NCBI GenBank assembly: GCA_963281255.1 | Contig: OY725498.1 | Coordinates: 3,472,001 to 3,536,000, forward strand | Origin: Aphrocallistes beatrix | Taxonomy: Eukaryota; Porifera; Hexactinellida; Sceptrulophora; Aphrocallistidae | Reading direction: 5' to 3' | Length of the DNA stretch: 64,000 bases | In this document: in pieces, positions 1 through 10,714 of the stretch | How the letters are laid out: the number at the start of each line of letters is the position of its first letter | Numbering within the stretch: position 1 is the first letter of the stretch | Program-made: the position numbers and the translations under genes | Notes under the pieces: generated by a model | Database searches by the model: none | What the model was told of the DNA's origin: nothing | The model's input: the letters and a program-made list of their open reading frames with translations, nothing else

Positions 1-400
1 ATTTGGTTCATTTTGCAAAACCACCCAAAAATGCACTTTTTTTCACCTCACCAAAAATCTGATCCAAATGGTCCTCAATATGTACTGATATAAACATCTT
101 ATATTTCTACAAATTGAGAGTGTTCGAGGGAAATGTGAGAGCCAATTTTTCCTAGAATTTGAAGACTCTAGAAAGATAATTTGAAAAGCAGTGGGCCCTG
201 ATTCTCGATTTTCGCTGTGTGCTAGGACACATTTTTCCCCCATAAAAATCACCATACAAAACACAGTTCCAGGTCTTAGACTGGAAAAATCTTTTAAAAT
301 CATTGAGAATATTCGAATTACAATCTCTAAAGACCATAATAGCTGAGATTGTTTGAGTTAAGGAAATTTTATACTTAATGAAGCTTGTCACACAGAACTT
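1..400. repeat. Foldback family B, copy cut by window edge
   Basis: About 345-370 bases resemble 27735-28113, 54062-54625 and (inverted) 58060-58430. The shared core has GAAAAGCAGTGG followed by ATTCTCGATTTTCGCTG. The 54062 copy shows that the family is a foldback with its two halves in inverted order. No coding potential was recognised. Confidence 0.65.
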
Positions 401-467
401 ATGAGCCACCCTCTGTAAATGTGAATTGCCATCATCTTATTGCACAAAGACCCTTTTTTGATGAAAT

Positions 468-1083
468 TTAGTCAATTTTCAAACCTGTTTTATATAGTTA
501 GTCTATCATTAATATCTAATTATCACATAAAATCCTACTTTGGAACATTTGTTTAGAAATATGTGGAAATTTTCATCGGAATGTTGACACATTCCTGCGT
601 TGTTAGGGAAATGAAATTTGATAATTTAAACTCTATCTCGAGATTTGCAAATGCTAGACGCCAATAAATGGTACCATCAGGTAGGCAATTGGCGACTTCC
701 TATTCACCAAGAATACACTTTATCTCTACGAATACAACAGTTATACAATTATGGAGCAATTTATAACTTTGGACATATATGGTAAATGCTCCCTAACTGT
801 ATAACTGTTGTATTCGGAGAGATAAAATGTATTATTGGTAAATAGAAGTCGCCTGTTGACAACCTAATGGTACCATTTATTGAGTCTAGCATTTGCAAAT
901 CTCGAGATAGAGTTCAAATTAGTTAAATTACATTTCCTTAGCAACGAAGGAATGTGTCAACATTCCAAAACCACATATTTCAAAACAAATGGTCCAAAGC
1001 AAGATTTCATGTGATAATTAAACAAAATATACATTAATGATAGAATACAACTGTATAAAACAGGTGAGAAAATTGGCTAAATT
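468..1083. mobile_element. Foldback element FB1, arms about 300 bp
   Basis: The left half (468-770) is the reverse complement of the right half (775-1083) with moderate divergence: for example CTCGAGATTTGCAAATGCTAGA at 637-658 against its mirror near 884-905. Internal motifs GGAATGTTGACACATTCC and ACTTCCTATT recur in the CATAG-ended foldbacks at 23774 and 37787, so it is probably a relative. The exact ends and target duplication are not clear. Confidence 0.75.
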
Positions 1084-1326
1084 TCTAAATGATACATTTA
1101 GAAGGTCTATCGTGCCTAGGAAAAATACTTTGGGTCATGTTGTGAAATCCTATAACTATACTAGTCCATCCCTGGTTTATTTTTTATAAGCGCGGCAGTG
1201 CCTTATGTATAAAGTGCTATGCTTGTACCTATCCGAATTAAATTTAGGTTCTTATGTTTTCAGTTCGTTATAATCACGAGGTTTGCATTCATTAAATTTG
1301 GGAAGGTAAACACGTTTTAGTAGTTA
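1084..1326. other. Unassigned flank
   Basis: AT-rich sequence with no recognised gene or repeat. Confidence 0.5.
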
Positions 1327-1833
1327 CAAGCGCGCTTCGTTTGCTTGCGTTGCGCGGTTGGAGGACAATTTGTGTCCTCCAGAGGCGCGCTACAGGCGCC
1401 TGAGGTCACATTGATTAATTAAAAGGGAGATAGCATCACTGAGTTCGTCTGTCCTACTGCTATGATCGATATCGCACGAAAAATCACCAAATTTGTCAAT
1501 TTTAAAATTTTTGATGCGTAATGATGGCGTCATAACAAAGTGATGAGTCATCATTTTTTGATGATAGTTTCATCATATGTGAGGTATGTTAGTATACAGA
1601 TTCTATTAAAATTTCAGCCTTCTATCTCCTATAATGGCTGAGTTATGCGGGAATAACTGTGTTGCTTAACTTTTAAAAATGTGACAATGACGTCATAATT
1701 CCATGATGAGTTGACATTTTACTCTGAGCTCAGAACTTACTGGAGCCATAGCCAAAAGACTCCCACATGCCAAAAATTAGCTTTCTATGACCGGCAGTTT
1801 CTTCAATCAAATCGTTACAGATATATATATATA

Positions 1834-2347
1834 TCCTTACTATTAAAACTCGATTAATGTGTATATATATATATACGTATATATATATATATATCTCTGT
1901 AACGAATTGATTGAAGAAACTGCCGGGCGCAGAAGGCTAAGTTCTGAGTTCAGAACAAAATGTCGACTCATCATGGAATTATGACGTCATTGTCACATTT
2001 TTAAAAGTTAAGCAACACAGTTATTCGGGCATAACTCAGCCATTATAGGAGATATAAGGCTGAAATTTTAATAAATCTGTATACTAACATGCCTCACATA
2101 TGATGCGACTTTCATCAAAAAATGATGACTCATCACTTTGTTATGGCGTCATCATTACGCATCAAAATTTTAAAAATTGACAAATTTGGTGATTTTTCGT
2201 GCGATATCGATTATAACAGTAGGACATACATATTTAGAGATGTTACCTCTTTTATAATTAATGAATGTGAGCACAGGCGCCCAAAGGGCGCCTCCGGCGG
2301 ATACAATGTCCCCCAGCCGCGCAGCGCAAGCAAGTGAAGCTCGGTTG
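1834..2347 (+). mobile_element. HelA copy H2, nested in H1
   Basis: A full element from TCCTTACTATTAAAACTCG to the degraded hairpin end GAAGCTCGGTTG, flanked by A and T inside the (TA)n of H1. It carries the standard internal blocks, with TGACGTCA palindromes. Confidence 0.75.
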
Positions 2348-2359
2348 TATATATATATA

Positions 2360-2820
2360 CAGTCGAACCTGCTATAATGGCCACTCTATATAACGGCCAC
2401 CTGTCTATAACGGTCACAAATGAACCGTCCCGTCCGAAATTCCATAATATTGAACCTGTGTATAGCGGTCACCTGCTCAACGCGGCCAGCGGCCACCAAT
2501 TTGCAGTCCCTCACTGACCCTAAAACTGTGTATAACGGCCATCACATGTCTATAACGGCCACTAATTGTCTATAACGGTCACTACCTGTATATAACGGCC
2601 ATCACCTTTTTCAGCTTTTTATGCGTCTATTACAGGATCTGTTACGAACGATAAACAAGTTTCATGTAATTACTTCGAGTAATTGGTTTCTAAAAACTTG
2701 ATATAGATTGCACTACGTTGGTACCTTTTGGAGATTAAGGCAATCACCTGTATATAACGGTCAACTGTGTATAACGACCAATTTTGTCCAGTCCCTTGGG
2801 TGGCCGTTATATACAGGTTC

Positions 2821-2825
<5 letters not shown>
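2360..2825. mobile_element. Pogo-like MITE, family P1
   Basis: Ends CAGTCGAACCTG and CAGGTTCCACT are imperfect inverted repeats in a TA target. Inside, the motif TATAACGG(C/T)CA recurs many times. Other copies are at 14041-14482 and 38883-39328. There is no transposase; pogo/Tigger assignment rests on the CAGT end and the TA target. Confidence 0.75.
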
Positions 2826-2851
<26 letters not shown>

Positions 2852-2854
<3 letters not shown>

Positions 2855-3181
2855 TACACCCTCGCTAATCCGAACAACTCTGTTCCAATGATCGAAAAAA
2901 TCGTTCGGATTAGTGATTTGTTCCGATTATTGAAATAACACTAATTCAATAGGGCATTAATTATAATAATTGTGTATTGTTAGAATATTAAAGATATTAT
3001 TTCGCTATGATTGCTTTTTTAACGAGGTTTCTCAATCTTATTGATATATTCAAGTTTATAAACGTTTATTCAAAGCATAGAGGCGAATAATAATATATTT
3101 TGGGTGCTCGGATTTAAGAATGAAGTGTTCGGATTAGCGAGGGTTCGGATTGGCGAGCTTCTGACTATCGAGGCTTTACTG
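2852..3181. mobile_element. Pogo-like MITE, family P2
   Basis: The left end CAGTACACCCTCGCTAATCC is repeated inverted, with decay, at the right end, in a TA target. A cleaner copy is at 63002-63301. CTCGCTAATCCGAAC recurs within the element. Confidence 0.75.
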
Positions 3182-3221
3182 TACACATATATACACATTA
3201 ATCGAGTTTTAATAGTAAGGA

Positions 3222-4282
3222 TGTAATTAGTGTTGTCAAGTGAGATATTATATATGAGTGAGTAATATAAATAATATACAGTAAAACAAAACATTAAGAG
3301 TAATACATTAATGTTGTATGTAAAGTAAATATAAATATTGTGGTTGCGTAATATTTTCGAAATGAATATTTAAACAACCATTAACTCAAAATATGTGATA
3401 ATTATATAGTTGATAATACAGTATTAACTTAGCGGGTTTCGGATGGAAATATTTACCAATCCATGGTACAAATCTTTGAGTAACAAACATTCCCTTAGTA
3501 TATAGAATGCTATACTTAGATGTTGAGTAATTAACAAACCCACATTATTCATTGCCATTCTCCAATGGAATAGTAAACTTAGTCTGTGACCAGATATTAT
3601 CCGGAGGATACATAGAACCTGCTGATAAATATCTGGTGCTTTTATACCCTAAACAGTACTAAGTCTTGACCACACCTACGCGTAACTTGGCGGGCCTATT
3701 TTGAGGATGGGCCTTGGGCTCAGTCCCATCAGGTTAAGAATTAGAACCCCCATAAAGTTTGTCACGTGATCGCCACGCCACTGATCAGGCTGTGGTCACT
3801 ATAAGACCTACAATCAAAATGAAAGATGGACTAGGGATACGATCTAAGATGATTGAATTTGACAAGATTAACTTTAAAATGTTGAAGAATATAAGTCAAG
3901 AATATATTATTACGCCTACTAGTACAATATACGTATATGTTGAATAGCATTAAAAAATAAGAGCCGGGGCTTGAATAATTTATGTATATCAAAAGTACTC
4001 CATTTGTTATAACTTGTGGATTTATGACAAAAGGTAGGGGTGCGTACAAATTAAATCTTAATTGTGGTATTGTTTAATCATATCAAACCAAAGTTACTAA
4101 TCAACTATCAAATTACTACTCGTATATTTTAACTTTAACATGTGTGAATAATTATAGTAAGGTACACGATATTGTTAGCATTTACAATCCATTTTTATAA
4201 CTACTTAGGTTATTTCTTAAGTACTTATCCGTTATCAGTTTCAAAAGTTGATTTAGAATATTCAGAGTTATACTGAAATATA
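3222..4282. other. Gene-free stretch
   Basis: AT-rich sequence without a frame, repeat end or RNA that I recognise. The somewhat GC-richer part at 3590-3780 could be an old repeat remnant, but I cannot place it. Confidence 0.5.
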
Positions 4283-5284
4283 TCCTTACCATTAAAACTC
4301 GATTATTGTTTGTTTGTGTGTATATATGTATATATATATATACACTACCCGGACAAAAGTATTTGCTCACTTCATTATCTTAAGTGCATTTAATACTAAA
4401 TGGGTCTATTCATGAAGATTAAAACTCCGAAACGGTAAGTGATACAACTAATCGGGTTTCAAATTCGAAATCTTCGCATTCGAATTAGTTATTGTAGGAT
4501 ATTTCTAATCAATTACTAATTCCCAATTATTTCAAATTATCAATCACTGCCACCGTGCTACATATGTGCTACATATGTCCCTTTTTATCACTATACATGA
4601 TGGTGATGTACTACCCCTTGTGCCACAGGTTGATAATTTTACTCATTGAGTTGTTAGAAATCTTCAACTATTACTAATTCGAATGTGAAGATTTCGAATC
4701 TTAAATCAGACTCTTAATAGCTCTTAGAGTTTAAATACTTTTCCCTTCATGAAAAGATCAATTTAGTACTATTTGTATGGAGAAGAATATAGTGTACAAA
4801 TACTTTTGTCCGGTTAGTGTATATATCTCTGTAACGAATTGATTGAAGAAACTGCCGGGCGCAGAAAGCTGATTTTTGGCATGTGGGAGTCTTTTGGCTA
4901 TGGCTCCAAGTAAGTTCTACTCATCATGGAATTATGACGTCATTGTCACATTTTAAAAAGTTAAGCAACACAGTTATTCGGGAATAACTCAGCCATTATA
5001 GGAGATAGAAGGCTGAAATTGTAATAGAATCTGTATACTAACACGTCTCACATATGATGCAACCATCAGCACTTTGCTATGACTTCATCATTACTCATCA
5101 AAATTTTAAAAATTGACAAATTTGGTGTTTTTTCGAGTGATATCGATTTTAAAACTAAAATGGACATATTTAGAGATGATATCTCCCTTATAATTAACCA
5201 ATGTCACCTCCAGGCGACCGAAGGGAGCCTCCGGCGGACACGAAGTGTCCGCCAGCCGCGCAGCGAGCAAGCGAAGCGCGCTTG
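4283..5284 (+). mobile_element. HelA copy H3 in single-copy DNA, with Tc1-like MITE inside
   Basis: This copy best defines HelA. Unique flank ends A, the element starts TCCTTACCATTAAAACTCG, ends GAAGCGCGCTTG, and T follows; there is no terminal inverted repeat and no target duplication. Its (TA)n holds a Tc1-like MITE (4343-4819). Confidence 0.8.
4343..4819. mobile_element. Tc1-like MITE, family T1
   Basis: Ends CACTACCCGGACAAAAGTAT and its near reverse complement (TTTTGTCCGGTTAGTG) flanked by TA. The ACAAAAGTATTTG end is typical of Tc1-type elements. About 477 bp, no coding. A sister copy is at 59694-60165, and a relative at 59159-59637. Confidence 0.8.
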
Positions 5285-5676
5285 TGACAGTTAATCCTAG
5301 AGGATGTAGTAGCCTGATCCAAGCACCTGACGTGTCGTGGGATAAGCCATTTAAAGCAGTTTATCAAGAGCAATAAAAGCAGTGGATGAGGGGAGGATAA
5401 ACACCTATCTAGCGAAATTATCCAAGAGTCTACAAAACCTTGCGCAATTTCGAAGAATATAGATGCTCGAAAAATGATTAAAAACTTATAAAAGGGAATG
5501 AAATACTGCCCAAAGGCGTGAAGAATTGGTTGAGAAACTATACAATTTTAGTATCGACAGCTAAGTATGTAAAGACACACATGGAACGGATTCTTGGTAA
5601 GAAAAAAATGAATCGGTTTGTTATAGATGATGAAGAGTAAAAATAAAAGGGACTTAATTACAAGTATTTACTAATA
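5285..5676. other. Gene-free stretch
   Basis: Nothing recognised between HelA H3 and the mariner-like MITE. Confidence 0.5.
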
Positions 5677-6215
5677 CAGGGTGTTTCAGCGATTCTATCA
5701 TCAAAATAATTCGTAATTACCCGTTAAGTTTTTTACTGATCATCTTTTCCTTTTGAAGTGTTGTTTAGCATCTTCTGACATTTTTGTGACAACAAAATGA
5801 ACACACTAGATGAAAAACAAAAGAAGATCAAAATGGTGGAATTCTACAATACGAATCAATCGTATTCAAGATCTGAACCCTCTTGATTATTTTCTCTGGA
5901 GCTACTGTAAGGATAATGTGTATAAAAATAAACCACAAACCCTAGATTAATTGAAGAATGAGATTGAGAGCTTCATCTCAACGATAACACTTGCAAGAAA
6001 GTCATCCTAAATTTGGGCTTCGTTTGAATCGCGTCATAGTGTAAAAAGGATCCTACATTGAGTATATTCTTCTATAATTTGCTCACTAATTGCTTTATTG
6101 TGATTCATAAATGTCAAAATAATTGCTTTCGAAATCAACAAAAATAACCAAATTATGTCTATCAGAATTTAAATGAGAGCAATTTATTTTTGTGTATAAT
6201 CGCTGAAACACCCTG
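5677..6215 (+). mobile_element. Internally deleted mariner-like element
   Basis: The terminal inverted repeat CAGGGTGTTTCAGCG is present at both ends. The + strand keeps two pieces of a transposase: an N-terminal piece from 5797 (MNTLDEKQKKIKMVEFYN) and a C-terminal piece near 5870-6000 (LNPLDYFLWSYCKDNVYKN), the latter a hallmark of mariner-like DDE proteins. The catalytic middle is deleted and stops are present, so it is non-autonomous. Confidence 0.75.
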
Positions 6216-6375
6216 AATAATATTTTATTGGTACACGAATTTGTTTTATCTTATATCATTAAACCATTAATAAAATAGTTTGATCCTTGAAAAATTCCCC
6301 AGTTCCGGGTGTTTCTAACCTCGGAGGCTTAATGTCCACGGAAAAAAATATCATAAAGATCCATAGATAGTTTGC

Positions 6376-6552
6376 CTCCACCTTTATCAGGCAGTCTTTA
6401 TCCAGACATCCCACAAATGAGTCGGGATACCAAGTGAGTGTCGTCTAGCATAGTGGAAATTATTTGGGAAATGACTGAGCTAGACTATACTCATTTGGGA
6501 TTCAGATGCATTCGTGAAATGTGTGGATGGAGACTGCATGATAAAGGTGGAG
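6376..6552. repeat. Imperfect inverted repeat
   Basis: TCCACCTTTATCA near 6376 is mirrored by TGATAAAGGTGGA near 6540, with further matches inward. It is probably the ends of a small unclassified MITE. The rest of 6216-7071 shows nothing recognisable. Confidence 0.45.
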
Positions 6553-7071
6553 TGTAACTAGGGTATTTTTATGATAGAATCATTGATTAGTAATTATCCC
6601 ATGATCATGTTAAATAATTTTAAAAGATTGAACACATAAGTTTAATAACATCTACATAAATGACGTTGCCGACATCTTCAACTAATGATAAGTGAGCCAT
6701 GGTTCATTATATATCTTGATACTTTTGATAGATCATAGATGTGGATGACTCATTCATAACGGCAGAATTATGCACGAAAAATTTTGTCTGAGACTCGAAC
6801 TTAGGACTCTGAATTGAATGAAGATACTTTATGTAGAAGATTTCTAGCACAACAAAGTATTTAAATACTTTTGGGGAACATGGTATAGGGGAATTCCATG
6901 TCAAAAAACCAATAATTTCACCACCATCAACCGATTGGTCTGAAATTTGCTGTGTGACAGGGCACGTATATGTCTTTACTTTTGTGAAAATTTCAGATCA
7001 ATCGGTCATGTGGTTTTTGAGTTATGACGTCACAAATTTTTGAATTTTTGCTGTTTTGACCAAGGATTTTC

Positions 7072-7271
7072 NNNNNNNNNNNNNNNNNNNNNNNNNNNNN
7101 NNNNNNNNNNNNNNNNNNNNNNNNNNNNNNNNNNNNNNNNNNNNNNNNNNNNNNNNNNNNNNNNNNNNNNNNNNNNNNNNNNNNNNNNNNNNNNNNNNNN
7201 NNNNNNNNNNNNNNNNNNNNNNNNNNNNNNNNNNNNNNNNNNNNNNNNNNNNNNNNNNNNNNNNNNNNNNN
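7072..7271. other. Assembly gap, 200 N
   Basis: Exactly 200 undetermined bases, so probably a placeholder length. Open frames crossing it are meaningless. Confidence 0.99.
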
Positions 7272-7471
7272 CTCTGCTCTTTTTATACAAATATTAAGTC
7301 ATGAATTTCAAAAGAAAAGTTCCCTAATGGTAAACAACAGTACTAAGAAAGTCTTTATGTTAGTTATGGCTAGATTAACAAGTTGTATACATTTTGAAGA
7401 GTTGGGTAAAATATTTACCGTGATATTATGTATAAAGTTTAAAAAGTTGAGACACCCCGAAAATTGTATTA

Positions 7472-7874
7472 TCCTTACTATTAACACTCGATTAATGTAT
7501 ATATAAAGTCGACTCATCATGGAATTATGACGTCATTGTCACCTTTTTTATAATTGAAAATTTCAATTTTTCAACTATAACTCACCCATTTTAGGTGATA
7601 GAAGGCTGAAATTTTAATAGAATGTGTATATTAATAAATCTTAAATATTATACAACTCTCAACAAAAAATGATGATTCATCACTTTGTTATGACGCCATC
7701 ATTAAGCATCAAAATTGGAAAATTGACAAATTTGTGATTTTTCGAGTGATCTTGATTAAAACAGTAAAACAGACGTATTTAGAGATGTTATCAACCTTAA
7801 AATTAATCAATGTGAGCCTAGGCGCCTCCGACGGACACAGTGTCTGAACAGCGCAAGCAAGTGAACCGCGCTTG
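7472..7874 (+). mobile_element. HelA copy H4, internally deleted
   Basis: Starts TCCTTACTATTAACACTCG after A and ends CCGCGCTTG before T, in single-copy DNA. The (TA)n and the block after it are missing, so the element is only 403 bp. Confidence 0.8.
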
Positions 7875-9540
7875 TGATTAATGAAGACCTCTGACAATGA
7901 ATATTTAGATTAATTTTATATCCTTATATGCCAATATATCCGTTATGGACTGGTTTAATTTTTTTTCAGTATTATCTAACGAAACCTCTATAACATTTGC
8001 AAATGCATGTGCGGAAAATTGGATGAGGATAGTCAAAAGATTATTTTAAAAGGTGAAACGAAGTTAAGAACAGGTGAATACTGTATATCCGAAAAATTTA
8101 TGAGGAATCTGCGGAATAATAAAAGCATTTAATTTTGCTTTTTACCTATAAGTAAGAGAGTGATTAAAGAAATCTGGAAGTGACGCAAAAAAACATAGCT
8201 ATTTGTAAGAAAGTCCATATAGCAAATCATAAGCTAAAAAGAGAAATTCGATTTCAAATACTTCATAAATATTGTGAAAAATAGTCATTTTTGCTAAGTC
8301 ACTGGAAACCATACGGGAGTCAGATTCATACACCGTCGAAAAGGCATAACTTCCTAGGCTAGTATTATCGGAGTTTGAATTTCACTATAATCGGTCCATC
8401 GGTAGCAGAGTTATAATGTGTTATGTCGTGCTTTTTTGGTTAGAAATTTGGTGTTTTTAATGCTTTCAATTCTGTTGTCTCAAGTAAGATCATTTCCAAA
8501 TTTTACTAGTTTGGTTAACTGGCGTTCTACTGTATTGATATTAGAACTTTCTAGGTAAATAAGATATCTACAGGTAGAATGACATATACTAACCATTGAG
8601 ATCTCGATACATTATAAAATATGAATTAATGCCGGTGCTGTAGAATACAATCGTGTAGAGATATGGCCCTTGCCTGGAGTTTTCCTCTAAAGTGGAGAGA
8701 GCAGTATTCAGGGAGATACAAAAGTTAAATTTTTGATGGGGACAAGACACCCAGCTGATTTGGGGGCGTTGTAAATCCGCCGTGGTGTCAAGAGGCCTGG
8801 AGGCTGATACCATTTAATTTAGAATTTTTATAGATTGCTCTAATTGTGATAAAATAGATGCAATATTTGGCACATATAACTGACTTTAGACCAAATATTC
8901 TTTATCATATATCGATTACAAGACGACCTCATTGAAAAGTCTTTGCCAAGGGGGCATTTTCCCCTCAGCCCCACTCGTGGTGACGTCCCTGTTTAGAAAA
9001 TGTCGATAACTTGTTTATATGTATTGAGTTATTTCCAATCCCCATATAATAGTATAAGGATTATAACCCGTTAGCGGAGCTTTCGTCCAACAGAATTTTG
9101 TCCTCATAAATTTCGTCTCATTAATAATTAAAATAAACGGAATTAAAATGGAAGGGAAGGAAGTTGACGCCTTTGGAGTGGAGTATGTATAAACAACTGA
9201 GTGAAATGGGGGGCTTTGATTGAAAAATGGGTAGAGGGGTCATTCAGGGGACGAAAATTTGAGGGCGAAGTTTTGCTATTAGCTATAGCCTATTACCATA
9301 CAGACTAAAAATCAATATTCAAATCACTCTCAACTTATTTTTCACTAATTCAATAAAATCCATCCTAAAAATGGGACTAGACACTATTTTAATCAAATAC
9401 ACCAAATAATATATTTTATAACAAATATTCGAAAAATTAGAGGAAAGGCTTTCAAGGTTTTAAGAGTGTGATCAACTTATTGTAATCGTCTTTTATTAAA
9501 CATTCAAAGCTTTTATTTTGGAATTAAAATCAAAAATGTA
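7875..9540. other. Gene-free stretch, 1.7 kb
   Basis: No recognisable gene or full element. A minus-strand frame at 8589-8813 has no family features. The segment near 8926-8995 (GGGGGCATTTTCCCC) looks like one end of an unclassified MITE. Confidence 0.5.
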
Positions 9541-9817
9541 CTACGGGCGTTCAACAAGTTCTGATCATTATTAGATAACATGACTAGATTGTACTAGTAC
9601 CATCATTCGCTCATAGAATATGTTTATTTTATCAATTACCAAAAAGCCAGTTTTTATTTCATCTTGATATTCCATATACTTATTGATTTACACATAATTT
9701 TGTAAAACCTATTTTGCATACTAATCAATTATGCCGTCATCAAAGAAGAATTCTAATATTGAGCAGAGATCATACGTTAAGATTCGTACTCTGCTCGGGA
9801 AATCTGCACACGATATA

Positions 9818-10285
9818 CACTGCCTGAACAAAGGTATTCGTACACCCCATAATTCCCCATACAAATAGTTATAATACTGATTTATTTAGCGAGTCAAGGT
9901 ATTTAATTGGTAAGAGATAAACTTAATTTAACTTTAAATTCGAATTCTCCACATTCAAATTACCCACTTTATAAGCTTTTAACTTAATTACTATCCTTCA
10001 AAATTAAGTATTTTCGGCATTTGCTACCCTATGGCACATATCACGAGTTATCACCATTGTATATGATGGCATAAGTGGTACGAGGCGGCACAGTCTGAGA
10101 ATATTTAACCCTGTGGGAGATTAATCGAGTGGAAAGATCATAAAATGAGTAATTCGAATATGGAGAATTCGAATTTGAAATTAAATTAAGCGTATCTCTT
10201 ACCAATTAAATACCTTGACTCGCTAAATAAATCAGTATTTTTATGGGAAATTATGGGGTGTACGAATACTTTTGTTCAGGCAGTG
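9818..10285. mobile_element. Tc1-like MITE, family T2, inside mariner
   Basis: Inverted ends CACTGCCTGAACAAAGGTAT and ATACTTTTGTTCAGGCAGTG flanked by TA. The two halves are largely mirror images (for example the block around TACCTTGACTCGCTAAATAA). A relative is at 22056-22522. Confidence 0.85.
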
Positions 10286-10714
10286 TACATGTTGACTTGT
10301 GGCAAGTCTACTGTATGAAAGGTGCTCTATCTTATCCTGGTGTCAGACGATGGGCCCAGCGCTTTAGAGTAGGTAGAGAGTCTGTGAAAGATTACCCTCG
10401 GGCTGGAGAACCTGTTACGGCGGTTGTCCCTAAGTACTCCAGTACTATTAAGGAACTCGTTGATTCAGATCCTCATATCATTGTTAAAGAGTTAGCTCAT
10501 ATTATTGGGATCTCAACGGGAAAGTGTTGATCACATTCTAAAGTCAAAACTAAATCTATCAAAGGTTTGTGCCTGATGGGTCCCTCATTGCTTAACAAAG
10601 GCCCAAATGGCAACCAGGGTTAGATGTTGCCGAAAACTCAAATTGTATAAAGGAGCTGACCCTCGCCGTTTATTTAAAGTAGTGACTGATGATGAAACGT
10701 GGGTACAGTATAGC

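Larger units (their letters stand above)
1327..3221 (-). mobile_element. HelA copy H1 (Helitron-like) with three nested insertions
   Basis: H1 begins with its hairpin end (A/CAAGCGCGC at 1327) and its start-type end finishes at AAGGA/T, 3221. Between, its (TA)n tract was entered by a second HelA in the opposite direction (1834-2347), a pogo-like MITE (2360-2825) and another pogo-like MITE (2852-3181). Removing the three gives one normal HelA. The short coding-like frames inside are non-genic. Confidence 0.75.

Noticed and set aside
7030-7304. Open frames across 7072-7271 and 42240-42439
   Set aside because: They consist of undetermined bases.
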